Shown here: piece after piece, positions 54,800 through 64,000 of the stretch
Position numbering within the stretch: position 1 is the stretch's first letter
How the letters are laid out: each line of letters starts with the position of its first letter
DNA from: Athripsodes cinereus
Taxonomy: Eukaryota > Arthropoda > Insecta > Trichoptera > Leptoceridae
Length of the DNA stretch: 64,000 nucleotides
Assembly (NCBI GenBank): GCA_947579605.1
Contig: OX388329.1
Span: 25,066,299 to 25,130,298, forward strand
Direction: 5' to 3'
Notes under the pieces: generated by a model
Told to the model about the DNA's origin: nothing
What the model saw: the letters and a program-made list of their open reading frames with translations, nothing else
Databases searched by the model: none
Made by a program: the position numbers and the translations under genes

Positions 54800-55048
54800 T
54801 TACTCAAGAACATCATTATTTTCTCCGCTGCTGGAATTGTCTATCCGTAACTCTTTATAGAAATTATGATGAACCGGTGATACATAGTTCAATAGTTTTA
54901 GTAGATCTGTCTTTTTCTCTGCACTTATTGCTTTTCCAAGAGGATATAATAAGGAAAGTTCTTTGAAAAGGTTTTGACTTGAACGGCCTCCTACACTTTT
55001 TTTTAAATCGACTTCAAGGAAATATGAGTCTTCTTCATAATTATATTT
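54800..55048 (-). pseudogene. C-terminal remnant of the 1.28-kb transposon's protein
   Basis: The minus strand is open from about 55048 to the stop at 54802-54800. It reads 'YKYNYEEDSYFLEVDLKKSV', 'GGRSSQNLFKELSLLYPLGK', 'AISAEKKTDLLKLLNYVSPV' and 'HHNFYKELRIDN', then an acidic end. Upstream the frame is broken near 'VEWLKIVWIRL'. The style (short acidic tail, 'L-L-x-Y-x-x-P-x-x-H-x-F-Y') recalls C-terminal ends of uncharacterised insect transposon proteins, but I cannot assign a family. No DDE residues are visible in what is left. Confidence 0.5.
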
Positions 55049-55430
55049 GTAATAAAATTTACGCTGCTCACTTTTTCACAGACGAATCCATACTATTTTG
55101 AGCCATTCTACTTTATCGCCCGTGGTAGACTTTTTCTATACACAATATCTTTTTCTAAGTCGCTTGTGCTAAAAAATGTTTCTGTGGAGGCTTCTTTTTT
55201 GCCGTTTTTATTATGTCAACTCAGTCATTGGGGATGGAAATATTTGGAATGTCAAATTAAAAACATGTGGGATGTCAAATATAATTTTTTAATGTTACTT
55301 CACATACGAAATCTAAAATATTTTTATTTTTTCCATTAGAGCCATAAGTGCCTAAACACATAATTGCATTTTGTACCTACGTATACATTTTAAAATGAAT
55401 TTATTATTATAGTTCACAAGTAATACATAC

Positions 55431-55536
55431 CTGAAGACTCTCTATTAGCGATTGGTAGTCTAAAGTCGGGATCTTCATCTGAGAAATCGTCAAATAAAAC
55501 GGATAGTAACATATCAACATCCTCTTGCGCGGCCAT
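55431..55536 (-). CDS. Candidate first coding exon of the transposon's protein
   Basis: On the minus strand an ATG at 55536-55534 (context AAAATGG) opens 'MAAQEDVDMLLSVLFDDFSD', then 'EDPDFRLPIANRESS'. It runs straight into a splice-donor-like G|GTATGT at 55430-55425. The acidic, Asp-rich N-terminus resembles that of many eukaryotic cut-and-paste transposases. The exon is 106 nt. The expected continuation (DNA-binding and catalytic exons) is missing, and only a C-terminal remnant follows at 55048-54800. Inference: a deletion derivative that kept exon 1. Donor use is unproven. Confidence 0.45.
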
Positions 55537-56159
55537 TTTGGACCATACTAAGTGAGCCATAGATGCCTACAAAACAACATAGGCACCTATGGCGCAAAAT
55601 TTAGATAGTAAATTATTTTGCGAAATATTCGATAGATACCAGTATTCCCATACTCGTGTTTAGGGTTATAGGCGTCTTTGAATATGATAAAATTCACTTA
55701 TTTATGAAAGAATATATGCCTAACTCAGAATTTTTGAATTTGTTGGATAGGCACCTTTGGCTCCGAGCCACTCTAAATATAAGTTTATCTTTTTTGCAAG
55801 TCTTTGGGTTTCAATTTCTATAATTTCAGATACCGAGTGAACAACAAACACTTGAAATATTCTGTAGTTGGTTCAAATGCGAGGGCCAAGAAAATGTATT
55901 TATTTCTAAGAATTCCTATAATACTCTTAATTTTTGTAAGCAAACAACTAGTACCTACGTAAAAAATACATAACTGTTAGCTAATTTCACGTCTATAATA
56001 TTGTTGATGTAAAGAGCTGGTTGACATTATCCTTCAGGTGAACCTTGAGCCCTTCCCTAGAAAGCATTTGCGTGAATTTGACATACGAACTGACATTCCT
56101 GTAACATTTATGGATGAGGGAGGTTGTAACTTGTAAAGCGCTGGTGCTCATGATTATTT

Positions 56160-56400
56160 TTGTATGCTAGATGATTTATTCGACGCCGTTTAATGGAGCA
56201 TCCATCTCAAGGTGTCATGGTCTTACCACCCATCAAAAGTAATAATATAAACTATTCAATTTCTTGTAAATACACCGTTTTGTGGAAATACCACCACAAG
56301 GCCCCATTCATGAATCAAATAACACCCCCTGAACAATAAAGTCACTAACCACACATTCCAGAGTTGAATGTTATTCCACAGCAACAGATTTTAATGAGAT
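56160..56400 (-). pseudogene. Two LINE tails in a row, minus strand
   Basis: 56172-56220 ('TTTATTCGACGCCGTTTAAT', 'CATCTCAAGG') is the inverse of the tail at the window end (63940-63975). 56262-56400 ('TACACCGTTTTGTGGAAATA', 'CCCCATTCATGAATC', 'CATTCCAGAGTTGAATG') is family E, inverse of 49760-49915. Both are short, broken C-terminal/UTR fragments. Confidence 0.6.
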
Positions 56401-56973
56401 TGTTCAAAATAAAAATTAAAAGCATCACTCAGACCACCAGACCCACACCAAATGTTAGCCAAAGCACACAAGATTCTGCCAGACATTCCAAGTAAGACAC
56501 AATAAACGAAACAAAAAGCGCCATCTTTATATTTATATTCCTTGAAAGACCCTGTTACGTATGTAAAATACTATTAAAACGCAATAAATAGTGCTATTAC
56601 ATAAAGTTATCGTCACCGTTGCAGAATACTATAAATATTTTAGAAGATTGAAGAAGAATGAAGAACCATGTTGTAATAATACTTACTTCGTTTTCTATTA
56701 ATAATGGGTTAAAATCAATACAATACAGCATAATAATATTATAAGAAGTATTCAAGTTTGTTAAATATTAATGAGTTAGTGCATTATGCATTGTACTCGC
56801 GTCTCTGTTCCTGTGAATATCCGATATTGGAAAATGTTCCATGCACCCGTTGAATGTTAGATGGAATGTTAAGATGTACAGAACCATGTTCCAGCGGTGA
56901 TTGTTAAAATATAAATTGATTATTTATTAAAAGCATTGGTTACAGTTATAGGTATATATATTTTGTGTTCCCT

Positions 56974-57090
56974 GTGTCAGTGTTTAGCTAGAAGAGTTCC
57001 ATAATGAAATAAAAAAAGAAGATTTTTAATGCTTTAATTTTTATTGAGAGAGAAATCTTCCGTCTCATAAGGACGTTGTCAATTTCGATA
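56974..57090 (+). repeat. Unclassified repeat U1, copy 2
   Basis: 'TGTGTCAGTGTTTAGCTAGA', 'GAGTTCCATAATGAAATAAA' and 'CTTCCGTCTCATAAGGACG' match 14824-14940. The initial 11-bp hairpin is absent here. Confidence 0.5.
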
Positions 57091-57204
57091 AAAACCAAAA
57101 TATTAGAGAAAATGTTTGTTTTTTCATTTCGTTCTATATTTTGTATTGATTAATTTAAAGTGGCATTGGTTCATTTGTGTCGAATATTGTTAGTATTGCA
57201 ATTT

Positions 57205-57331
57205 TATTTTATTTTTATTCTTTACTGTTCATTGACTTTAACATCAATCATTAAAAATTATCATATACATAGAATATTCAACGCATAGACTGCGAGTTTA
57301 TCGTTTGATCGCGATATCTTCCAATTTGCCA
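57205..57331 (-). repeat. LINE 3'-UTR tail, family D
   Basis: Plus text 'TTCTTTACTGTTCATTG', 'GACTGCGAGTTTATCG' and 'GCGATATCTTCCAATTTGCC' is the inverse of the family D tail. Confidence 0.6.
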
Positions 57332-57549
57332 GAATTTTTAGCTCGCTTTTGGCATTCTACTGTTTTACTTCCCATTTTTTTTTCTTTTTTAATAAATACG
57401 TCATTCAATCAATCAATAACAATGTACAAATTTTGAGACAATTTGTCACCAATATGTTTTGTCAAGGTTATGTATTTTGCTTTCTTATGAAAAATAATTT
57501 AATTAAAATAAACTTTTTTTTTTTTAATTTTGTTTAGTTTTAGTTACCG

Positions 57550-57706
57550 GGTTAGTTGGAAGACATCGCATTTTAGCGATAAACTCGCCCTCTGTACATT
57601 GAATTTATAATTGTTATTTTTATGCCACTATTTCACTATGTAATATTGTAACCAATGTACAGTAAAGAATAAAATAAATAAATAAATAAATAAATAAAAA
57701 AAAAAC
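57550..57706 (+). repeat. LINE 3'-UTR tail, family D, with (AAAT)n
   Basis: 'GGTTAGTTGGAAGACATCGC', 'GCGATAAACTCGCCCTCTGT' and 'AACCAATGTACAGTAAAGAA', then (AAAT)n and poly(A). Best preserved UTR copy of the family. Confidence 0.75.
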
Positions 57707-57898
57707 ATTTATTTTTGTTTGAAGTGCTTACAAAAAAACTCCTAGTTATTTTTATTGAATATTGACTTAGAATACTATTGAATCGACATAATTATATAAT
57801 GATGCGTTAATTTTTTTGTATTCAAAATTAATGCTGTAATTATTGTATTATTCTTTTTTGTTGACTTTTAGTTAAATTTTGTTGTGTCTTTACTCACT

Positions 57899-58808
57899 AT
57901 ATATATCGTTGCCGTGGAGGTGAAGTGATCCAAGCCACACTTGAAAAATGAGTTAAGTATGCAGTTTTGTTCAGAAAACCACGGAGAACATAGTGGTGAA
58001 GAGAAATAATTTTTATTTATTTATTTTATTTATTTATCACTTATATTACTTATATTTATTTTATTTATTTATCTTATATTTATTTTATTTTTATACTTAT
58101 ATTTATTTTATTTATTTATCACTTATATTGACTTGATATTCCTAAAGGGCATTTTTGGAAGATTGTGAAGAGATGTTAAGTGTTTTTACATCATTTCAAG
58201 TGTGTGTTAGAGCATTTCACTAACGCATATAGGAACAAATAGTTCAATTAAATTATATAAGTGAAAAGATACAAGCCGCACTTGAAAAATGAGTTAAGTA
58301 TGCAGTTTTGTTCAGAAAACCACGGAGAACATAGTGGTGAAGAGAAATAATTGACTTGATATTCCTAAAGGGCATTTTTGGAAGATTGTGAAGAGATGTT
58401 AAGTGTTTTTACATCATTTCAAGTGTGTGTTAGAGCATTTCACTAACGCATATAGGAACAAATAGTTCAATTAAATTATAGAAGTGAAAAGATATAAGCC
58501 GCATAGCGCGTAACTTTCCAACAACTTTTCTACAGGTGGATCTTTCTCAGCTACAGTGGTGAAATAACCCAAGTAATAAATTCGTGTTTACTTCTAAAAT
58601 ATAAAAATTCTTTAATATTTTGTTGTTTATATTAGTAGAATATGTGATCAGGAATATTGTGTAAAAATTTTAGCGAAATTCATGCAAAAATAACATAGTT
58701 GTTGTCAGATTAGTATTTTCGGATGTGACAGCGTAACTTCAACACCCTTTTTCTCGGAATGTCTGTCTTGTGGGTTAGATCACTTCACATCCACGGCAAC
58801 GATATATA
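57899..58808. mobile_element. 0.9-kb non-autonomous element with 30-bp TIRs and internal duplication
   Basis: Left TATATATCGTTGCCGTGGA, then GGTGAAGTGATCCAA, is mirrored by the right end (reverse complement TATATATCGTTGCCGTGGA, then TGTGAAGTGATCTAA). Inside, a ~225-bp block (from CAAGCC-CACTTGAAAAATGAG to AAGATATAAGCC) occurs twice in direct orientation (from 57931 and 58272). The first copy has a ~118-bp (TTTATTTTA)n expansion at 58011-58128. No coding frame. The terminal TA run hides the target duplication. Confidence 0.78.
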
Positions 58809-59499
58809 CCTACTGATGTGCACAACATACAAATTATGTATGTAAATCTTCGAGTAAAAGGTAAATGCCGTATATTGTCCAAATATGTAGATAAATATCC
58901 ATAATGAACCAACCGCATTGAATGGACATCTAGATGTCCTCCGTTTATGTCTTTAAAAAACAAGGCATTTAGGATGCATAATAATTATGTCCTGATTTGT
59001 CACTAAAATCAATTTCTTTCAATACGTGTAACACAGGATATTTTATTATCAGCAATTCAAACTGTTATATAAATCTATGTACTAACAAGACGTATACATT
59101 TTCCCAAATAATGAGCAACATGTGGATGAAAGTATTTACGAATATGTACCAACTACAAAACCGTTTTATCCACACCATTTCGACCAATGGAACATACCAC
59201 ATTGTATGTACTGCAATATATGTAGATATGTTTTTTGTTTTCACAACAATCAAACATATTATGTCTATGTATACCTACTAGAAAATGTATAGATACCTAC
59301 CTATTGAAAACAATTATATAATATTTCCTCGATATTTAATTAAAATATAGGTTTATTTTGTACGTTCTATATGCGGAAAAACAGGATCATTACTCCATGT
59401 GATATGTGATTAAATACTTATAATTAAAATTCAATTTGTTTATATCGTTCTACGATTTTAGGAAAATACTTTCGTTGCTAATGTAAAGCAATATTTAGT

Positions 59500-59870
59500 A
59501 TTATTAATTTAAAATAAAATAACTTTGTAATTTCCACTAGAATAACTTTAATTAGGGTAAAAACGTTTTCGGAACTACTTGTTCCATCATCAGTAACAAT
59601 ACTAAACATAAATTATTTTCAAGGACAGTCAATGTTTAGGTGAAGGTGAAGGAGTGGTGGGCGGGGGCAGGGGTGGAGTGTAAAGAAGCATAGACAAGAG
59701 TGGAGATGATATGGGTGGAATTTGGATATTTATAATGTTTTCATTCTTTATGCAGCAATTATTTATTTCTAATGATTCCAATATATCCAACTTTCTTCCT
59801 TTGTCACAGTTATGAATCAATTGATTGATTTGTCCTCTATGTATTACTGATTATGATTTGAACTTATTAC
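59500..59870 (-). pseudogene. Penelope-like element 3' end: GIY-YIG C-terminus and hammerhead-like motif
   Basis: The minus frame 59820-59629 reads 'MIHNCDKGRKLDILESLEIN', then 'NCCIKNENIINIQIPPISS' and a Pro-rich tail. The 'I-H-x-C-x-K-G-R-K-L-x-x-L-E-x-L-E-I' stretch is the characteristic C-terminal end of the GIY-YIG endonuclease domain in Penelope-like retroelements. Residues before it ('EDKSINL', preceded by a stop) fit the same family in degraded form. 36 nt after the stop (TAA of the H-stop), non-coding sequence leads into CTGATGA (59593-59587), a GGAAC/GTTCC hairpin, GAAA (59570-59567) and AACGTT. Known: these elements carry hammerhead ribozymes in their terminal repeats. The RT domain is missing. 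Confidence 0.65.
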
Positions 59871-59999
59871 GAAGCATGATAGGTATTATATACGTCCATA
59901 GTTATTTGGTACAGCGGTAAAAAAACATTCAAACAATGCCGCATACCTCTGCGGTTAGCTCGGGGGTTAATTTACACTTTATGTGTGTGAATGAATGAT

Positions 60000-60940
60000 T
60001 TGTTCGATGAAAATGTGTATCACTAGAATTCTTTGGTGTTTCGCGTTAGTAACATTTACCCTTTTATACTAAATGGATTCACTCATACAGCAAATATTAA
60101 TTACAAATATAATAATATATTTTTTTCATTTTCTTTTCTGTATTGATTTTCGTAAAACTGCATTTTCATATACAATATAGTCAAATCCTATGGAATTTGT
60201 GTTGGATATAGCGGAGAAAATCAATGTGTATATGAAATTCAGTCAAAATCAATAAGTATTAGTTTTGGACTCTACTAACGTTTCACTACAAATGCATTTG
60301 TCCAGTTTCGATATCAAACCACACAATTGTATAAGAATAATTGTATAAGAGTATTAGAATAATATGTACAATTGTGTGGTAATACAATACAAGAGAAGTT
60401 TTACAAAATTTTCTCGGAAAAGAAACATAAATTGCCAAATAAATCAGATATTTCAAGCACTTTCTTGAGAAATGGCAAAATTGAGGGAAATTATTTAAAA
60501 ACTGGCAGCATTATCAGGACGCATATATTTTTTACAGCATAGGTACTATCAAGATCTGATGTAAAATTATGTGAGCTATTTTTGAAGAATATTGTAGTTT
60601 TTTTCAGCTATGGCAATTTTAACGTTTTAATGTAAATAAATGCTTTGGACATTCAACGTCAAATTAATATATTCTATAATAATAGTTTTGATATATTCAT
60701 AAAAACTGTAATATATTTGCCATTTATAGTTAAAAAAATAATAGATAAGAATAAAAATAAAAAATCTGTTTTGGTACTTCACTTGATTGGTATATCGAAA
60801 TTGGAACATTTTCGGACATAAAATCTTCAGAAACAATTAGTCCGTACTCAATTATAATTTAATAACAACTTAATAACAACGTGATTTTTTATTATTTTTA
60901 TTTGTATCATTGTTTTCAATTTGTTATTTGTTTGATTTTA
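60000..60940. other. AT-rich spacer with one hairpin
   Basis: A hairpin 'CCACACAATTGTATAAG'/'ATGTACAATTGTGTGG' spans 60319-60380. No gene, and no repeat family recognised. Confidence 0.4.
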
Positions 60941-60941
60941 T

Positions 60942-61000
60942 CGGGTTACTTCGAATCTATCGCGTCCCTGCGATAAACTCGCCCATTGTGCAAAATTATT
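60942..61000 (+). repeat. LINE 3'-UTR tail, family D, fragment
   Basis: 'GGGTTACTTCGAATCTATCG' and 'TGCGATAAACTCGCCCATTG'. The following GTACATTG-type part is diverged. Confidence 0.5.
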
Positions 61001-61004
61001 CGTT

Positions 61005-62915
61005 TTTACCATGTTTATAACCTTATTATTTTTATACAAATATTTTGTACCTACAGTAAGATTTATTTTTATTATTTTTTTAGTATACACCAATTAGAAT
61101 CTGAATTTAAATGAACTTTGTAATTCTCTTAAAATATTATAAAGTTACATTTACAATATATTTTTTTGACTAAAATCTTCTCAAAGATGAGTTTTTTTAT
61201 ATCGTGCAATACTCTATCTTGCCTAATTACGGTGTATGTAAAGTACACATACATAAACATGTATACGAACGAACTCGATTATTATTATCCCGATTATAAT
61301 ATCAATAGTTATTTAATAATACTGACTCTGAAATATCCACACATCAAAGCGAAAGCAATACCTCTAGGTACTATTAGAAATGTTTATAATACTGGTTAGT
61401 TTTCAATATTAATAATAATAATAATATAATCAATGAATAATATTATTGTTTTCTCTCTAAAAGATATTCCTTTGAAGTAAAACTACGTACAGTATGTTGG
61501 TATTTGGATTATTGTTGTATTTTACAAATCTGTATATCGGGGAAAACTGGACTATGTCGAGAAATTACATTTTTAACAAAATCCTTTGCTATTTGAGTGT
61601 TTCCATCTTAATAAGAAGTATTTTTTTTTACGCGGCGGCAGAATTGCCATCCACACTTCTCAGCATTATACAACCAGATAAGTCTCCATATGATCAGTCA
61701 TGGTCACACAAAAACTTAACAGTCTAATGCCGGGAAAAATTCACCTATCCAGATATACAGGATATCAAAGGATTAGGCTCAAAACGCGGGATCAAAATAC
61801 CAGCATTGTGCCTGAAATATCTGTGTTCAAAAAAAAAGTGTTTATTATAATATTATAAGTGTTTATTTTTTTTTATAACCACATTTTTTTATTATCAATG
61901 AGTATACAATTGTTTCGTCTTTTACTAGTAGGTACTTAAACCAAAATATTTACTGTCTTTGTCAAAATCAAAGAGTTTGACAAAGACATAACATGTCGTA
62001 ACCTGGCCACTAAAATAAAAGTACATAGAAAAGCTCTACGAAGTTTTTGTCTTATTTACATTAAATTATGGAGTTTAATAAAGTAAACAATAATAGGTAC
62101 AATACAAAATTGATAATGTTGTGGCGGTTAGTTACACCACCTACCCGCTAACTTTTTATTTAATTTAAATAATTTAAATAAAGAACATTTTAAATCATAG
62201 CAAGAAAAACAATATTTGAAAATTTTTCATTATTCATTCGATTTAATTTTTCCATACTTGTCAGATAATCTCTGTTTTCTTTTATACATCAATAAAAATT
62301 GTAAACATTATTTGTTTAAATTATAGGCACATTTATTTAAAAGACTTTTACGAATAACAACAGAAATATCTCCTAAAATGTTTTAGTTTAATTATAAAAA
62401 AGGTTTATTAAAAAAATTGAGTGTTTGACTTCTTATCAACGAGAAATTACATTGTTCAGTATTGACGTTTAAAATTTTATTAATATTTGTTCCGATTGAT
62501 GGATCTTAGAGTATGTCTGTGTGAATTACGGAATAAGGTATCGAAGACAGTGGACACCATAATTGATTTCTTAATCCAGCCTACAGTTAATTCGGAAAGG
62601 CTTGGATGCTCTTAATTTTTTTCCGTTGCATTTTACTTAATCTTACATTGTGTGTAAATGTTTTCCTTGGTCTATAAAAACACTTTATACGATGATTATT
62701 AGTTTATTTAACAATCCACAAAGACCTTGAATTTCTTTATATATTAATAGTTCTAAGTTTTTATTTAAAATATTGGTACAAAAGTAGTAGAATTCTATCA
62801 TTGTATTAATTGAATCAAGCGAATCGTTCTACTATAGATTAAACATTGACTTGCAAACATGCGAGTTGTCTTCTTAGAGCTATAATATATAAAGAATTTC
62901 TGGACTGGTGGCATA
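61005..62915. other. AT-rich spacer
   Basis: About 1.9 kb. The 77-aa frames at 61166-61399 and 61494-61727 have no recognisable domain and ordinary A/T-driven composition. Nothing else supported. Confidence 0.4.
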
Positions 62916-62919
62916 CCTG

Positions 62920-63071
62920 AGGCCTGAGTCAATAACACACTTTCGCGTCACGTTCCCGCTCCGTTAGCGTTCGGGTGCAGACGATGTTACGCCAAAGCTT
63001 GCAACTTCGTCTGCACCCGAACGCTAACGGAGCGGGAACGTGACGCGAAAGTGTGTTATTGACGCAGGCCA
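62920..63071. mobile_element. Hairpin MITE (family F4, copy 2), CTG target duplication
   Basis: Near-perfect 64-bp arms: GGCCTGAGTCAATAACACAC, then 'CGCGTCACGTTCCCGCTCCG' and 'GTTCGGGTGCAGACGA', mirrored with a single mismatch (GAGTC versus GCGTC). The loop is ~23 bp, shorter than in copy 1. CTG borders both sides (62917-62919, 63072-63074). High arm identity implies recent formation. Confidence 0.88.
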
Positions 63072-63182
63072 CTGGTTACTGAATTAAAAATGTTTTACAT
63101 GGGGTATTTTACAAATACCTGCTTTTTGCAGGACATTTGAAAAATTTCTGAAAAAGTTGGGGCACTATAATATATGGTGCGT

Positions 63183-63300
63183 TAGAATCCACTGGATTGG
63201 TCTGCAACGAGTATAGATTTTCTTCTCCATTCCTCCCTGTTTTCTGCTAGTTTCTTCAATACAACATAATTATGTGCCACAGTTAATTTCCTTCAAGGAT
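63183..63300 (-). pseudogene. LINE family C 3' end
   Basis: Plus text 'CCACTGGATTGGTCTGCAAC', 'GATTTTCTTCTCCATTCC' and 'CCACAGTTAATTTCC' is the inverse of the last ~110 bp of family C (compare 48365-48480). The minus strand encodes the end of the 'E-N-R-E-E-W-R-R-K' region. Confidence 0.6.
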
Positions 63301-63874
63301 TAGCGTGGACTACACGGCTTACAAAAACTTCAATTGAAATCTTTTGAAAATGAAAATATAATATCTTTGAGAAAAATATATTCCCTGGACGTTAGTTATA
63401 GGGTTAACGTACGTACATACGTACTCGTATATTGAAAGAGAATGCACTCCACAGAATGTCAGTACCTACTGCTTGTGAGTAAATTGTATTTATTTTTCAT
63501 TTCTTGTTTATTGTTATTATTATTATTACATATTTCTGTTATTACAAGTTGTTTGTATTTTAAAATATGTTTTCGTATTGCTAACTTACTTATTTGTTAT
63601 TGAAAATTGATTTGAATTGATAAATTATTGCAATACACTGATTTCACAATAATTTCGTTTTTATATGATAAATTTCATTTCAGTTAATTTGATTTGGTAT
63701 AAATGTATTTTTATTCGTTGAATATGGAATGAAAGCTGCTGACCTGCTTCTATGACCTGCTTTTGGTGTCGCAGGACCCGTCATCTGAAACCAATGCCCC
63801 GAGGACCTTCGTAAAAATTATTAATTTATGCAAAATAAAAAAAAAACTATTTTCCACCCGTAAAAACCTATTAA

Positions 63875-63990
63875 TAACAACGTTCAGGAGCAAGTTCAAG
63901 ACTTCGCTCTTACAACATAGTTTTCCGCGCCCTTGAGATGGATGCTCTATTGAACGGCGTCGAATAAATCATTCACCAACAACTATGTAA
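63875..63990 (+). pseudogene. CR1/Jockey-like LINE tail at the window end
   Basis: Encodes 'FRSKFKTSLLQHSFPRP' and stop. The UTR 'TTGAGATGGATGCTCTATTG' and AACGGCGTCGAATAAATCATTC follow. Same tail on the minus strand at 56172-56220. Confidence 0.6.
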
Positions 63991-64000
63991 GATGGTTTCA

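Larger units (their letters stand above)
54496..55773 (-). mobile_element. 1.28-kb DNA transposon with subterminal repeats and TAAAT duplication
   Basis: Ends GAGTGGCTCAGAGCCAATGG and (reverse complement of the right end) GAGTGGCTCGGAGCCAAAGG pair for ~33 bp into TGCCTATCCAACA. TAAAT flanks both ends (54491-54495, 55774-55778). The motif TAGGCACCTNTGGCTC recurs in both orientations inside, near 54705, 54770, 55343, 55550, 55582 and 55746, as expected for transposase-binding subterminal repeats. Coding pieces on the minus strand (55431-55536 and 54800-55048) indicate an internally deleted copy. I do not recognise the superfamily. Confidence 0.8.

Noticed and set aside
61494..61727. 77-aa frame with a hydrophobic start, considered as a small membrane protein gene
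   Set aside because: No start context, promoter, splice signal or recognisable motif; length is expected by chance in this composition.

Overview
This is AT-rich nuclear DNA from an animal, almost certainly an insect. The dispersed repeats suggest Lepidoptera: many short GTAGGTACCTACC tracts, the 'TTCGAGTGTCCTGTAAAAGGC' type repeat, short tRNA-derived SINEs, and 5'-truncated non-LTR elements ending in short microsatellites. Aphids share some of these traits and are not excluded. No complete host protein-coding gene, rRNA or conventional tRNA was found. Nearly every recognisable coding stretch is transposon-derived. The only long intact gene is a mariner-type transposase.

Layout. 0-10 kb: LINE RNase H tails, an inverted-repeat MITE cluster at 2.2-2.7 kb, a candidate recursive splice site at 5257, a LINE inserted into another LINE at 6.3-6.8 kb, a 240-bp MITE at 8.3 kb and a SINE. 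10.5-14.2 kb: a nearly identical 1.86-kb tandem duplication. 16.8-18.55 kb: a ~98-bp minisatellite split by a 787-bp TA-flanked element. 18.7-19.7 kb: a reverse transcriptase fragment. 20.8-32 kb: foldback elements, SINEs, a LINE with an inverted 5' segment and a LINE nested in a SINE. 35-38 kb: LINE ends with a local duplication. 39.07-40.37 kb: the intact DD41D mariner inside a (TA)n run. 40.77 kb: a second candidate recursive splice site. 41-50 kb: LINE tails and a TTA-flanked foldback element. 51.1-51.9 kb: a 7-copy 115-bp tandem array. 54.2-55.8 kb: a hairpin MITE inside a LINE remnant, then a 1.28-kb DNA transposon with subterminal repeats and a candidate spliced transposase exon. 57.9-58.8 kb: a 0.9-kb inverted-repeat element. 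59.5-59.9 kb: a Penelope-like element end with a hammerhead-like motif. 62.9 kb: the second hairpin MITE.

Two observations go beyond repeat cataloguing. First, two + strand sites 35.5 kb apart (5257 and 40768) have a polypyrimidine tract and AG fused directly to GTRAGT, and each is followed 51-76 nt later by a strong second donor. This is the layout of a zero-length (recursive) splice site with a short cryptic exon, and it would make most of the window one very long + strand intron. Second, several elements carry a CUGANGA / hairpin / GAAA core followed by a palindromic stem. One lies just downstream of a Penelope-type GIY-YIG C-terminus, as expected for hammerhead ribozymes of Penelope-like elements. 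All statements come from reading the sequence by eye; no alignment, folding or database search was run.
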